The notes under the pieces: model-generated | What the model was told of the DNA's origin: nothing | Database searches by the model: none | The model's input: the letters and a program-made list of their open reading frames with translations, nothing else | Program-made: the position numbers and the translations under genes | Shown: positions 20,415-30,668 of the stretch, in pieces | How positions within the stretch are numbered: position 1 is the stretch's first letter | Layout: each line of letters begins with the position of its first letter | Assembly: GCA_963681505.1 (NCBI GenBank) | Contig: OY811992.1 | Span: 124,001 to 188,000 of the forward strand | DNA: 64,000 bases | Origin: Eunapius fragilis | Taxonomy: Eukaryota > Porifera > Demospongiae > Spongillida > Spongillidae | Direction: 5' to 3'

Positions 20415-22927
20415 TGTGTCAGTATCAATGACTACTACAGGAGTCATATGTCAATATGTATAACTCCGGCAGGAGTGAGCAATCTCCATGTATGACTCCT
20501 GCAGGAGTCAAATATGTCACTATGAATGACTCCTGCAGGAGTCACGTATTTCAATATATGACTCGTGCAGGAGTGAAGTATTTCAAGTATGCCAAAATAT
20601 ATGACTCCTGCATGAGTCAACTATATATTTGCATGACTCCTGCAGGAGTCAAGTATGTCAGTATGCAAGACTCCTGCAGGAGTCAAGTATCTCAATGTAC
20701 GACTCCTGCAGGAGTCAAGTATCTCCATGCATGACTCCTGCAGGAGTCAAGTATGTCATTATGTATGACTCCTGCAAGTGTCAAGTATGTCACTCAAGAA
20801 TTTCAATGTATGCAGGAGTCAAGTATTTCAATTATGTCTCCTGCAGGATTCAAGTATGTCAATATGTCTGACTCCTGCAGGAGTCAAGTACTTCAATGTA
20901 TGACTCCTGCAGGAGTCAAGTATTTCAATATTTATGACTCCTGCAGGAGTCAAGTATGTCAGTATTTATGACTCCTGCAGGAGTCAACTATATATTTGCA
21001 TGACTCCTGCAGGAGTCAAATATGTCAGTTTGTATGCCTGCTGCTGGAGTCCAATATGTTACAATGAATGACTCCTGCAGGAGTCAAGTACCTCAATGAA
21101 TGACTCCTGCAGGAGTCAAGTATCTCCAAGCATGACTCCGGCAGGAGTCAAGTATGTCAGTATGTTAGTATGTATGACTCCTGCAGGAGTCGTACATATA
21201 TTTGCATGACTCCTGCAGGAGTCAAGTATGTCAGTATGCAAGACTCCTGCAGGAGTCAAGTATCTCAATGTATGACTCCTGCAGGAGTCAAGTATCTCCA
21301 AGCATGACTCCTGCAGGAGTCAAGTGTGTCAGTATGTATGACTCCTGCAGGAGTCAAGTATGTCACTCAAGTATTTCAATGTATATGACTCCTGCAGGAG
21401 TCAATTATTTCAATTATGACTCCTGCAGGAATCAAGTATATCAATATGTCTGACTCCTGCAGGAGTCAAGTATTTCAATGTATGACTCCTGCAGGAGTCA
21501 AGTATTTCTATATGTATGACTCCTGCAGGAGTCAAGTATCTCCATGTATGACACCTGAAGGAGTCAAGTATGTCAGTATCAATGACTACTGCAGGAGTCA
21601 TATGTCAATATGTATGACTCCGGCAGGAGTGAGCAATCTCCATGAATGACTCCTGCAGGAGTCAAATATGTCACTATGAATGACTCCTGCAGGAGTCACG
21701 TATTTCAATATATGACTCGTGCAGGAGTGAAGTATTTCAATGAATGACTCCTGCAGGAGTCAAGAATATCAATATGTAAGACTCTTGCAGGAGTCAAGGA
21801 TCTCCATACATGACACCTGCAGGAGTTAAGTATGTCAGTATCATTGACTCCTGCAGGAGTCAAGTATCTCAATGTATGACTCCCGCAGGACTCAAGTATT
21901 TCAATGTATGACTCCTGCAGGAGTCAAATATGTGAATATGTATGACTCCTGCAGGAGTCAAGTATCTCCAATCATGACTCCTGCAGGAGTCAAGTATGTC
22001 AGTAAGAATGCCTCCTGCAGGAGTCATATGTCAATTTGTATGACTCCTGCAGGTGTGAGCAATCTCCATGTATGACTCCTGCAGGAGTCAAGTATGTCAG
22101 AAAGTATGAGTCCTGCAGGAGTCAAGTATGTCAATATGTATGACTCCTGCAGGAGTCACCTATATATTTGCATGACTCCTGCAGGAGTCAAGTATGTCAG
22201 TATGCAAGACTCCTGCAGGAGTCAAGTATCTCAATGTACGACTCCTGCAGGAGTCAAGTATCTCCATGCATGACTCCTGCAGGAGTCAAGTATGTCATTA
22301 TGTATGACTCCTGCAAGTGTCAAGTATGTCACTCAAGAATTTCAATGTATGACTCCTGCAGGAGTCAAGTATTTCAATTATGTCTCCTGCAGGAGTCAAG
22401 TATGTCAATATGTCAGACTCCTGCAGGAGTCAAGTACTTCAATGTATGACTCCTGCAGGAGTCAAGTATTTCAATATTTATGACTCCTGCAGGAGTCAAG
22501 TATGTCAGTATGTATGACTCCTGCAGGAGTCAACTATATATTTGCATGACTCCTGCAGGAGTCAAATATGTCAGTTTGTATGCCTGCTGCAGGAGTCAAA
22601 TATGTTACAATGAATAACTCCTGCAGGAGTCAAGTACCTCTATGAATGACTCCTGCAGTAGTCAAGTATCTCCAAGCATGACTCCTGCAGGAGTCAAGTA
22701 TGTCAGTATGTTAGTATGTATGACTCCTGCAGGAGTCGTACATATATTTGCATGACTCCTGCAGGAGTCAAGTATGTCAGTATGCAAGACTCCTGCAGGA
22801 GTCAAGTATCTCAATGTATGACTCCTACAGGAGTCAAGTATCTCCAAGCATGACTCCTGCAGGAGTCAAGTATGTCAGTATGTATGACTCCTGCAGGAGT
22901 CAAGTATGTCACTCAAGTATTTCAATG
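20415..22927 (+). repeat. Palindromic satellite, segment 3, ending at the retrotransposon target site
   Basis: Continues the second 2830-bp unit to about 22155, then jumps to sequence that normally follows element E, so an E copy was skipped or deleted by exchange between monomers. The final bases AATG (22924-22927) are the left copy of the retrotransposon target duplication. Confidence 0.93.
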
Positions 22928-23044
22928 TGTAGCAATCCAAGTGTTTAATCAAATAAGATCGTACAGCACGTCATTAAATACCCTCAGGTGTAAACACTGC
23001 GCATGTCCATAATAAGAGCATGCAGCTATAGCGCATGCGCTACA
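22928..23044 (-). repeat. 3' LTR of the retrotransposon
   Basis: 117 bp, TGTAG...TACA on the + strand, identical to the 5' LTR except at 23041. This is very short for a gypsy-type LTR. Confidence 0.95.
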
Positions 23045-23058
23045 CTATCCCCCCTCCT
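23045..23058 (-). promoter_or_regulatory. Polypurine tract for plus-strand priming
   Basis: On the minus strand AGGAGGGGGGATAG lies directly against the 3' LTR. A purine run at this position primes second-strand DNA synthesis in LTR retrotransposons. It begins 13 bases after the pol stop codon (23072-23074). Confidence 0.88.
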
Positions 23059-23071
23059 AGTGAATCTGTCT

Positions 23072-25882
23072 CTAGTCAAAAATGTTTGTTCCAAATCTGT
23101 CCGGCCGACTCCTTAATCTTTTCGACTGTCGGAGAAGTGGCAATGGCTCCACTGGCGGCTGTTCCTGCTGATCATCCCGAGGCTCCACTTCATGTTGCTC
23201 CTCCTGGCGCTCTGGGTCGAGATTATCCTCTTGAGGAGCAATCTCCAAGTTGTCATCTTCAGTTTCCTCAGCATCGGATACATCTGATTCCTCAGCCTCA
23301 GAAAAAACAGCTGCATCACGTGGTGCGGTTGTCCCTTGTTCGTATGTACCTCCCCGTGCACACGGCTTCAACCTGTCAAAATGAACAACAACTTTCTTGC
23401 GAGTGGAGTCCCTGTGTTGGATCAAGTATAACACATTACTGAACACTTTCACAACTTTATATGGACCCTGCCAATAAGAGTGTAATTTAGCCGACTTCCC
23501 CCTGGGCACAGCAGGACAATACAACCAAACCCATTCACCAATCCCATACGGCCTTCCCGTCCGTCTGCGGTCATACACCATCTTCTGACGGCGCTGCCGC
23601 CCTAACCGTTCTCGCACCCTCTCATACGCAGTATCCAGTCGAGCTCTCAAATCTTTGCTGTATTGGTGTACCGGCTGAGGAGGAACATCTGGAGGCAACC
23701 CAAACATGACATCCACCGGCAGCCTGGCCTCACGTCCGAAGAGGAGGAAATATGGCGTACACCCAGTGGACTCCTGCACACTTGTACGATAGGCTAGCAT
23801 CACTGCTGGAATACAGAGGTCCCAATTCTGTTCATCCTCCCTCGATGCAATGCTAAGGAGATCAAGCAAAGTTCGATTAAAGCGTTCGACCAGCCCATCA
23901 GATTGCGGGTGATAAGGCGTAGTCCTTGTCTTCTGAACTCCCAACAGCAAACACACTTCCTTAAACAGGGCGGACTCAAAGTTCCTCCCCTGATCGGTGT
24001 GCAGAACATCAGGGGCTCCAAACCTGCTGACAAAATGACTAACAAACACGTTAGCAATAGTTTTTGCTTCCATGTTAGGTATTGGATAAGACTCCACCCA
24101 TTTTGTAAAATAATCCCCTAACACTAGAATGTACTTGTTCCCTCTATCCGTGAGCGGCAGAGGACCCAGGATGTCCATGGCCACACGCTGGAATGGGCCA
24201 CCAGCCAACACCTGCTGCATTGGGGCACGATTGCGCCGTGGAGGTGACTTCCGTGCCGCACACAATTCACAAGCTCGACACCAGTCTTCGATGTCATGGC
24301 GCTGACCCGGCCAGTAAAAACGGGAACGGACTTTCTCCAAAGTCTTGAACATTCCAAGATGGCCACCACTGGGAGAGTTATGAAGTTGCTGCAGGACAGA
24401 GCCTATCCAACTCCGAGGTACTACCAACTGAAGATGTTTATTGCAACCCTTTCCCGGAACATCTTCCCACTGTCTAAACAGAACCCCATCCCGAACTACC
24501 AGGTGTTTATACTGTGCCCACAATGTCTGCAGAGTGTAACTGCCCTCACTTGGCAAAGCAGCTGGTGGAGACGAGTTTTCTATCCAGGAAATTACCCTTC
24601 GAAGATCAGCATCAGACCCCTGCATCTCCTTAGAGTTCTCCAGTGGCAAAACGGAGAGGCCTGCCTCAGAATGCACATTCGATCCAGACCACAAATTACC
24701 ACCGTTACCATTAACGGCCCCAAACGCATTGTGGAACAAACACGGCATGGCAATGCCATTGTGCATACCACACTGCTTACACTGGATCCTTGAAAGGGCG
24801 TCTGCATTGCCATGACGAAGACCTGGACGATGAATAACATCAAAATCAAATTCAGCAAGAATCTCTAGCCACCTCGCCACCTGGCCCTGGGGGTCTTTAA
24901 AACTACGTAACCAACGAAGCGCGCTGTGGTCGGTGCGAACAATAAACCTTCGTCCCCATAGATAAGCCCGAAACTGACGAACTGACCATACCAATGCCAA
25001 CAACTCACGTCTCGTTGCACAATATTGGCATTCCGCCTTTGTAAGCACCCTACTAGCATATGCGATCACCCTTCCATCGTCCAAGTGTGATAGTACTGCT
25101 CCAACACCCTCCTGACTGGCGTCAGCATCAACCACAAATGTTCTGTCGAACTGTGGGAAGGATAAAATAGGGGGCGAAGCTAACTTACCCTTTAAAGCCA
25201 CAAATGCCTTATCACACAGTTCAGTCCAGTGCCAGGGTTTGGATTTTTCTGTTAGTGCATGAAGAGGAGCAGCGGTGTCTGCAAAATTGCGAATGAATTT
25301 CCTATAATAGGAAGCAAACCCCAAGAACTGTCGCAGGCTTTCATGGTCAGTGGGCGTAGGCCAGTTTTCGACGCACTTGATCTTGTCAGCATCCGCAGCT
25401 ATACCCTTCTCTGAAACCACGTAGCCCAGATACCGCACACTCTTGCAAAGCAGATGGCATTTGCTAGGCTTGATCTTCAGCCCCGCCTCCTTAAGCCTCT
25501 GTAGCACCTCTGTAAGCCGCTGCAAGTGCTCTTCCACCGTTCGACTAAAAATGATGATATCATCAAGGTATACCAAGCATGTTACCCAACTGAGTCCTGC
25601 CAGGACCATACTCATTAACCGCTGAAACATGCTTGGAGCGTTCGTTAGTCCGAACGGCATTACTCGGAACTGATGTAGACCAAACGGAGTGATGAACGCA
25701 GTTTTCTCCTTGTCCGCAGGATCCATTTCTACCTGCCAGTAGCCACTTGCCAAATCTAAGGTTGAAAACCACTTGGAGCCGGATAAAGTGTCCAGAGCAT
25801 CATCAATCCTGGGAAGAGGGTGCACGTCTTTCTTTGTTACGCTATTCAGGCGACGAAAATCTACACAAAACCTGTATGAACC
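23072..25882 (-). pseudogene. pol: pol fragment: reverse transcriptase (5' end broken), RNase H, integrase
   Basis: An open frame of about 936 codons with no ATG of its own. It overlaps the end of the gag-pro frame by about 20 bp in another frame. Numbering from the valine codon at 25825, the domains are: RT with catalytic D24 and YLDD at 86-89; RNase H with D233, E274, D299 and D342; integrase zinc finger H482/H489/C519/C522; integrase core D551, D611 and E647 (35 residues between the last two, as in the DD35E class); and a GPY motif at 787-789. An acidic, glutamine-rich tail ends at residue 917 (TAG at 23072-23074). All catalytic residues named are present. The break is a loss of bases (inferred about 10) between the 'VLV' and '[10 protein letters not shown]' motifs of RT, which separates this frame from the upstream polyprotein. 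A programmed frameshift is unlikely inside a conserved RT motif. Confidence 0.95.
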
Positions 25883-27804
25883 CTAACCAGAACAATAGGC
25901 GAGGCCCATGCTCCTCCGGACGGCTCTATTATCCCCTGTTGGAGCATTCCCTGGATCATTTTCTGTACCACGTCACGTTGATGAAACGGAAGCCTCCGCG
26001 CCGGCTGATGAACAGGGGGGGTGTCACCTGAGTTGATGGTATGACGTAAGACATTGGTACGCCCTAAATCACCGTCACCTACAGAAATTACATCTGAGAA
26101 ATGATGTAAAATTGTTTTCAACTTAGCACACTCCTCCCTTGACAACCCCGATGTGTCACCCATTAATTCCCCAACTGCTTTACCAATTGCCTCTGTTGAT
26201 CGGGCTGGAAGCCGTGTGCCCAATGCAGGCTCAACCATATTCGCTCCCTCTCTTCCATCCCATGGGGATACCTGACCAACCTTCTCCTTGCAATGCAGTG
26301 TTACAGGAACTGCAGAGGGGTTCACCAGCTGAACTACTGCTTTGCCATCATGGACAGGAGATACAGAACAGGCAAACAGAAGTCCGCGTTGAGTAGACAT
26401 TTCCGCCTTTGGCTGGAACAGACCCACATAGTCCCCGTCCGTTTTCGCACCTTCCAACTGAACCTGCAATCGCATCTCGTGATAGGGTGGCACGACAGCT
26501 GTCTCCTGTACAAACACATGACATGTAGAAATACATGACCCGTACAAGGTGTCTAGAGGTATTGTTTCGCCTAACATGATCATTGTTCTTCTCCCCAGGT
26601 CAACAACACACCCGTATTGTTCTAGAAAGTCTGTTCCCAATAAACACTCCTGCGTCATCTCACGCACAACAAGGACAGTATGAGTTCTCACATGCTTTCC
26701 CACCATAAGATCAAGGTCAATCTGTCCACATAGACTTAACGAGTCTCCATTAACTGCCATCACAGGACATTGGGGTGTCAAGAGTTTCCTGTCTTCAGAA
26801 ATGTCATTCCACACCTTTTCATGCACAAGGGTAACGGATGATCCTGTATCCACTAGCATACGTGTGGGACGACCCCCAACCATACCCTGCAGTATCAACG
26901 TGCATGCCACAGCCGATGTGTACTTCACTGACCTGTCCTTCCCAATCTCCTTCGGAGATACACTCCGTTCCTTCCGCTGAGGACAATTGCGCCGTGTATG
27001 CCCTTTTTGCTTGCAGTTCCAACAGACAGGGACCCTTTTCGGAGCGCTCCTTTTCTCACCGACTTCCCGACTTGACAACTTACTAATCTCCTGTGACAGC
27101 TGTTGGACTTGTAACGCCAACTCTTCCACCGTATTAGCTCGCAATGCACCTTGTACCAGGTCTCGTTCACCTGACACGGCAAGACTCGCACCTGACCCCT
27201 GTTTCTCTCCGCGTAGGCTTTGTTGAGCCAGCTCCACTGATTCCCACTGGCTAGCCAAAGCAAGTGCAGCCTCCAACGACTCTGGTTGCTTCCTCAAAAG
27301 CCTCATCTGCACAGAAGGAGAGATAACACCGTGAATAAATTGCTCACGCGCCATTTCAAGTCGTCTTTCCGCCGACCACGAAGGGTAAGCCTTGTCCGCC
27401 AGCATCCGCAACCGCCCTGAAAATTCTAACAGGGTCTCGGGTCTCTCCTGGTGGGCTGAGTGCAGTTTGCGCTGCCATTCCAGTTCGACTCCTTTTGGCG
27501 CATACTGCTCCTGCAGACATTTCTTCACCTCTTCATACTCCACACCGTCACCGCTAACAAAACCCAACTGACTCACTACCCGAAATGCGTCGTCTTCCAA
27601 CAGCGCTACCAACTCCTCTCCTCGCTTGTTATCCGGGACCTTCGCTTCCCTGAAGTACAGTTCTAACCTTTTGACCCAGAGATTGAAGTCAGCGCCCTTA
27701 GCAAACCGAGCGGGCGGTCTAGCGCTAAACCGAACAGCCTTCCGCTCTTCCTGCTCGGCAATGTAGCATTCGGTCCGATCCCACTTCTGACACCAGTGTA
27801 GCAA
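25861..27804 (-). CDS. gag-pro: gag-protease frame with the start of RT (truncated polyprotein)
   Basis: A 647-codon open frame. Its N-terminal part is a retrotransposon Gag capsid-like region (about residues 25-200, with a core around '[25 protein letters not shown]'). A CCHC zinc knuckle follows (C261, C264, H269, C274), then an aspartic protease with the DTGS active site at 319-322 and 'LLGTDFL' at 388-394, and then the first RT residues up to 'ASPIVLV' before TAG at 25861-25863. The first ATG is at 27403-27405 (codon 134), well inside Gag. Upstream the frame is open through the primer-binding site to TAA at 27814-27816, so the true start is unclear: the coordinate given is the TTG within the LTR edge, used only to mark the open frame. 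A non-ATG start or a lost ATG is possible. Gag and protease themselves look intact. Confidence 0.85.
   Translation of the reverse strand: MLHWCQKWDRTECYIAEQEERKAVRFSARPPARFAKGADFNLWVKRLELYFREAKVPDNKRGEELVALLEDDAFRVVSQLGFVSGDGVEYEEVKKCLQEQYAPKGVELEWQRKLHSAHQERPETLLEFSGRLRMLADKAYPSWSAERRLEMAREQFIHGVISPSVQMRLLRKQPESLEAALALASQWESVELAQQSLRGEKQGSGASLAVSGERDLVQGALRANTVEELALQVQQLSQEISKLSSREVGEKRSAPKRVPVCWNCKQKGHTRRNCPQRKERSVSPKEIGKDRSVKYTSAVACTLILQGMVGGRPTRMLVDTGSSVTLVHEKVWNDISEDRKLLTPQCPVMAVNGDSLSLCGQIDLDLMVGKHVRTHTVLVVREMTQECLLGTDFLEQYGCVVDLGRRTMIMLGETIPLDTLYGSCISTCHVFVQETAVVPPYHEMRLQVQLEGAKTDGDYVGLFQPKAEMSTQRGLLFACSVSPVHDGKAVVQLVNPSAVPVTLHCKEKVGQVSPWDGREGANMVEPALGTRLPARSTEAIGKAVGELMGDTSGLSREECAKLKTILHHFSDVISVGDGDLGRTNVLRHTINSGDTPPVHQPARRLPFHQRDVVQKMIQGMLQQGIIEPSGGAWASPIVLVRVHTGFV
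27778..27795 (-). promoter_or_regulatory. Primer-binding site, complementary to tRNA-Leu
   Basis: The + strand reads ATCCCACTTCTGACACCA, which matches the 3' end, including CCA, of the animal tRNA-Leu(CAG)-type acceptor arm as I know it. One base (27796) separates it from the 5' LTR. An 18-nt complementarity of this kind primes minus-strand synthesis. Confidence 0.88.
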
Positions 27805-27913
27805 TCCAAGTGTTTAATCAAATAAGATCGTACAGCACGTCATTAAATACCCTCAGGTGTAAACACTGCGCATGTCCATAATAAGAGCATGCAGCTATAG
27901 CGCATGCGCCACA
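27797..27913 (-). repeat. 5' LTR of the retrotransposon
   Basis: 117 bp. On the minus strand it starts TGTGGCGCATGCGC and ends TTGCTACA. It carries GCGCATGCGC (27900-27909), the core recognised by NRF-1 family factors, and a TATA-like TATTTAA (27843-27849, minus strand). The TATA-like box lies about 46 bp from the LTR end, leaving room for only a very short R-U5. The promoter reading is inferred. Confidence 0.9.
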
Positions 27914-29816
27914 AATGTATATGACTCCTGCAGGAGTCAATTATTTCAATTATGACTCCTGCAGGAATCAAGTATATCAATATGTCTGACTCCTGCAGGA
28001 GTCAAGTATTTCAATGTATGACTCCTGCAGGAGTCAAGTATTTCTATATGTATGACTCCTGCAGGAGTCAAGTATCTCCATGTATGACACCTGAAGGAGT
28101 CAAGTATGTCAGTATCAATGACTACTGCAGGAGTCATATGTCAATATGTATGACTCCGGCAGGAGTGAGCAATCTCCATGAATGACTCCTGCAGGAGTCA
28201 AATATGTCACTATGAATGACTCCTGCAGGAGTCACGTATTTCAATATATGACTCGTGCAGGAGTGAAGTATTTCAATGAATGACTCCTGCAGGAGTCAAG
28301 AATATCAATATGTAAGACTCTTGCAGGAGTCAAGGATCTCCATACATGACACCTGCAGGAGTCAAGTATGTCAGTATCATTGACTCCTGCAGGAGTCAAG
28401 TATCTCAATGTATGACTCCCGCAGGACTCAAGTATTTCAATGTATGACTCCTGCAGGAGTCAAATATGTCAATATGTATGACTCCTGCAGGAGTCAAGTA
28501 TCTCCAATCATGACTCCTGCAGGAGTCAAGTATGTCAGTAAGAATGCCTCCTGCAGGAGTCATATGTCAATTTGTATGACTCCTGCAGGAGTGAGCAATC
28601 TCCATGTATGACTCCTGCAGGAGTCAAGTATGTCAGAAAGTATGAGTCCTGCAGGAGTCAAGTATGTCAATATGTATGTCTCCTGCAGGAGTCAACTATA
28701 TATTTGCATGACTCCTGCAGGAGTCAAGTATGTCAGTATGCATGACTCCTGCAGGAGTCAAGTATCTCAATGTATGACTCCTGCAGGAGTCAAGTATGTC
28801 ACTATGCATGACTCCTGACGGAGTCAAGTATGTCAATATGTATAACTCCTGCAGGAGTCAACTGTACTTTTGCATGACTCCTGCATGAGTCAAGTATGTC
28901 AGTATGCATGACTCCTGCAGGAGTCAAGTATGTCACTCAAGTATTTCAATGTATGACTCCTGCAGGAGTCAATTATTTCAATTATGACTCCTGCAGGAGT
29001 CAAGTATTTCAATGTATAACTCCTGCAGGAGTCAAGTATTTCAATATGTATGACTCCTGCAGGAGTCAAGTATCTCCATGTATGACACCTGAAGGAGTCA
29101 AGTATGTCACTATCAATGACTACTACAGGAGTCATATGTCAATATGTATGACTCCGGCAGGAGTGAGCAATCTCCATGAATGACTCCTGCAGGAGTCAAA
29201 TATGTCACTATGAATGACTCCTGCAGGAGTCACGTATTCCAATATATGACTCGTGCAGGAGTGAAGTATTTCAAGTATGCCAGTATGTATGACTCCTGCA
29301 TGAGTCAACTATATATTTGCATGACTCCTGCAGGAGTCAAGTATGTCAGTATGCAAGACTCTTGCAGGAGTCAAGTATCTCAATGTATAACTCCTGCAGG
29401 AGTCAAGTATCTACATGCATGACTCCTGCAGGAGTCAAGTATGTCAGTATGTATGACTCCTGCAGGAGTCAAGTATGTCAGTATGTATGACTCCTGCAGG
29501 AGTCATACATATATTTGCATGACTCCTGCAGGAGTCAAGTATGTCAGTATGCAAGACTCCTGCAGGAGTCAAGTATCTCAATGTATGACTCCTGCAGGAG
29601 TCAAGTATGTCACTCAAGTATTTCAATGTATGACTCCTGCAGGAGTCAATTATTTCAATTATGACTCCTGCAGGAGTCAAGTAAATCAATATGTCTGACT
29701 CTTGCAGGAGTCAAGTATTTCAATGTATAACTCCTGCAGGAGTTAAGTATTTCAATATGTATGACTCCTGCAAGAGTCAAGTATCTCCATGTATGACACC
29801 TGAAGGAGTCAAGTAT
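27914..29816 (+). repeat. Palindromic satellite, segment 4
   Basis: Resumes at the retrotransposon target site with the second AATG (27914-27917). From 27918 it begins a 3725-bp unit that is repeated at 31643. Spacer order is the same in both copies, with only scattered substitutions (for example 28678, 29109 and 29032 against their partners). Confidence 0.95.
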
Positions 29817-30668
29817 CGGGAGTTTCGTTAGAAACTTCCATATAGGATTTGACCCCGACTATGAATGTCATTAAAAGAACGCGACCCGTCTGTAACAACA
29901 CTCCCGACGATCGGGTCGTGTAGCTTCTTTTAGCAATCGATCTAGAAGTCAAAAATGAGTAGTTTCGCTTTTGTTTCATGTCGCTGAACCGCGTGGTTGT
30001 TGAGAACAAGAGTGTACTGCCCGTCCTCGTACCCAGTCTCGGAACAAGGGGCGGGTCGTCTTCTCCTTCTTGCCCACGCATAACTCAGGACAGGAACATT
30101 TCTAAGCGATGAAAATTACACCAATAGCTTCAGAATCGGCTGGAGGACTCGCTTTTATATAATATAATACATTGATGAGCAATCGACTATCAGCCTCCTA
30201 TGTCTTGTTAGTCTCGTACCCAGACCGTCTATGACATAAGCGATTATCGCTGTAAACACTACGTCCATACGTATGGACGTAGTGATTATACTGTTTACAG
30301 CGATAATCGCTTACGTCATAGACGGTCTGGGTACGAGACTAATGTCTTGTATAATTAAATGGGTATGAAAAAAAATAAAGAAAGCAAGTAAATAAAAACA
30401 TTCTCTACGAGAAAGTTGGTGGGATATAGGATTTGATTGTGACATTGGTGGTGTAAAAAGCAAGGTAACAAGGTCTTATCAGAAGGGGAAATGTCATAGT
30501 CCTATATTTAGCACACAAACAACACATGTCCTAGAAATGTGCTAAATATAGGACTACGACATTTTCCCTTCTGATAAGACCTTGTTTCCTTGCTTTTTGC
30601 ACCACCAATGTCATAATCAAATCCTATATCCCACCATCTTTCTCGTAGAGAATGTTTTTATTTACTTG
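29817..30668 (+). mobile_element. Composite foldback element E, copy 3
   Basis: 852 bp with the same structure as copies 1 and 2. The nested palindrome is at 30209-30341 and the terminal palindrome at 30385-30668. Its terminal palindrome lacks some of the arm mismatches of copy 1 ('gagaatg' and 'acaagg' match across arms here) and has others ('ctacgac'). Confidence 0.85.

Larger units (their letters stand above)
16733..22155 (+). repeat. 2830-bp higher-order tandem duplication
   Basis: E copies at 16733 and 19563 are 2830 bp apart and the satellite following each is near-identical. The second unit extends to about 22155, with an extra spacer unit ('agtatttcaatatttatgac') at about 20925 that the first copy lacks. 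Confidence 0.85.
22928..27913 (-). mobile_element. Ty3/gypsy-type LTR retrotransposon (4986 bp), frameshifted
   Basis: A complete element on the minus strand. It has 117-bp LTRs with TG..CA ends, a primer-binding site complementary to tRNA-Leu, gag, protease, RT, RNase H and integrase in that order, and a polypurine tract. The protein order with integrase last, the CX2CX4HX4C zinc knuckle, YLDD in RT and a GPY motif in the integrase C-terminus fit Ty3/gypsy. There is no chromodomain and no env. The 4-bp target duplication AATG is at 22924-22927 and 27914-27917. The empty site is present at 31635-31655 and in other units. The LTRs differ at one of 117 positions (23041 T, 27910 C), so the insertion is recent. 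A frameshift in RT makes this copy defective for pol. Confidence 0.96.

Noticed and set aside
25855-25890. Programmed ribosomal frameshift between gag-pro and pol
   Set aside because: The frame change lies inside the conserved RT entry, after the first RT motif, and the spacing between motifs is too short. A lesion explains it better.
27778-27795. Possible tRNA-Leu gene fragment
   Set aside because: Only the 3' acceptor end with CCA is present, on the strand and at the position expected for a retrotransposon primer-binding site.
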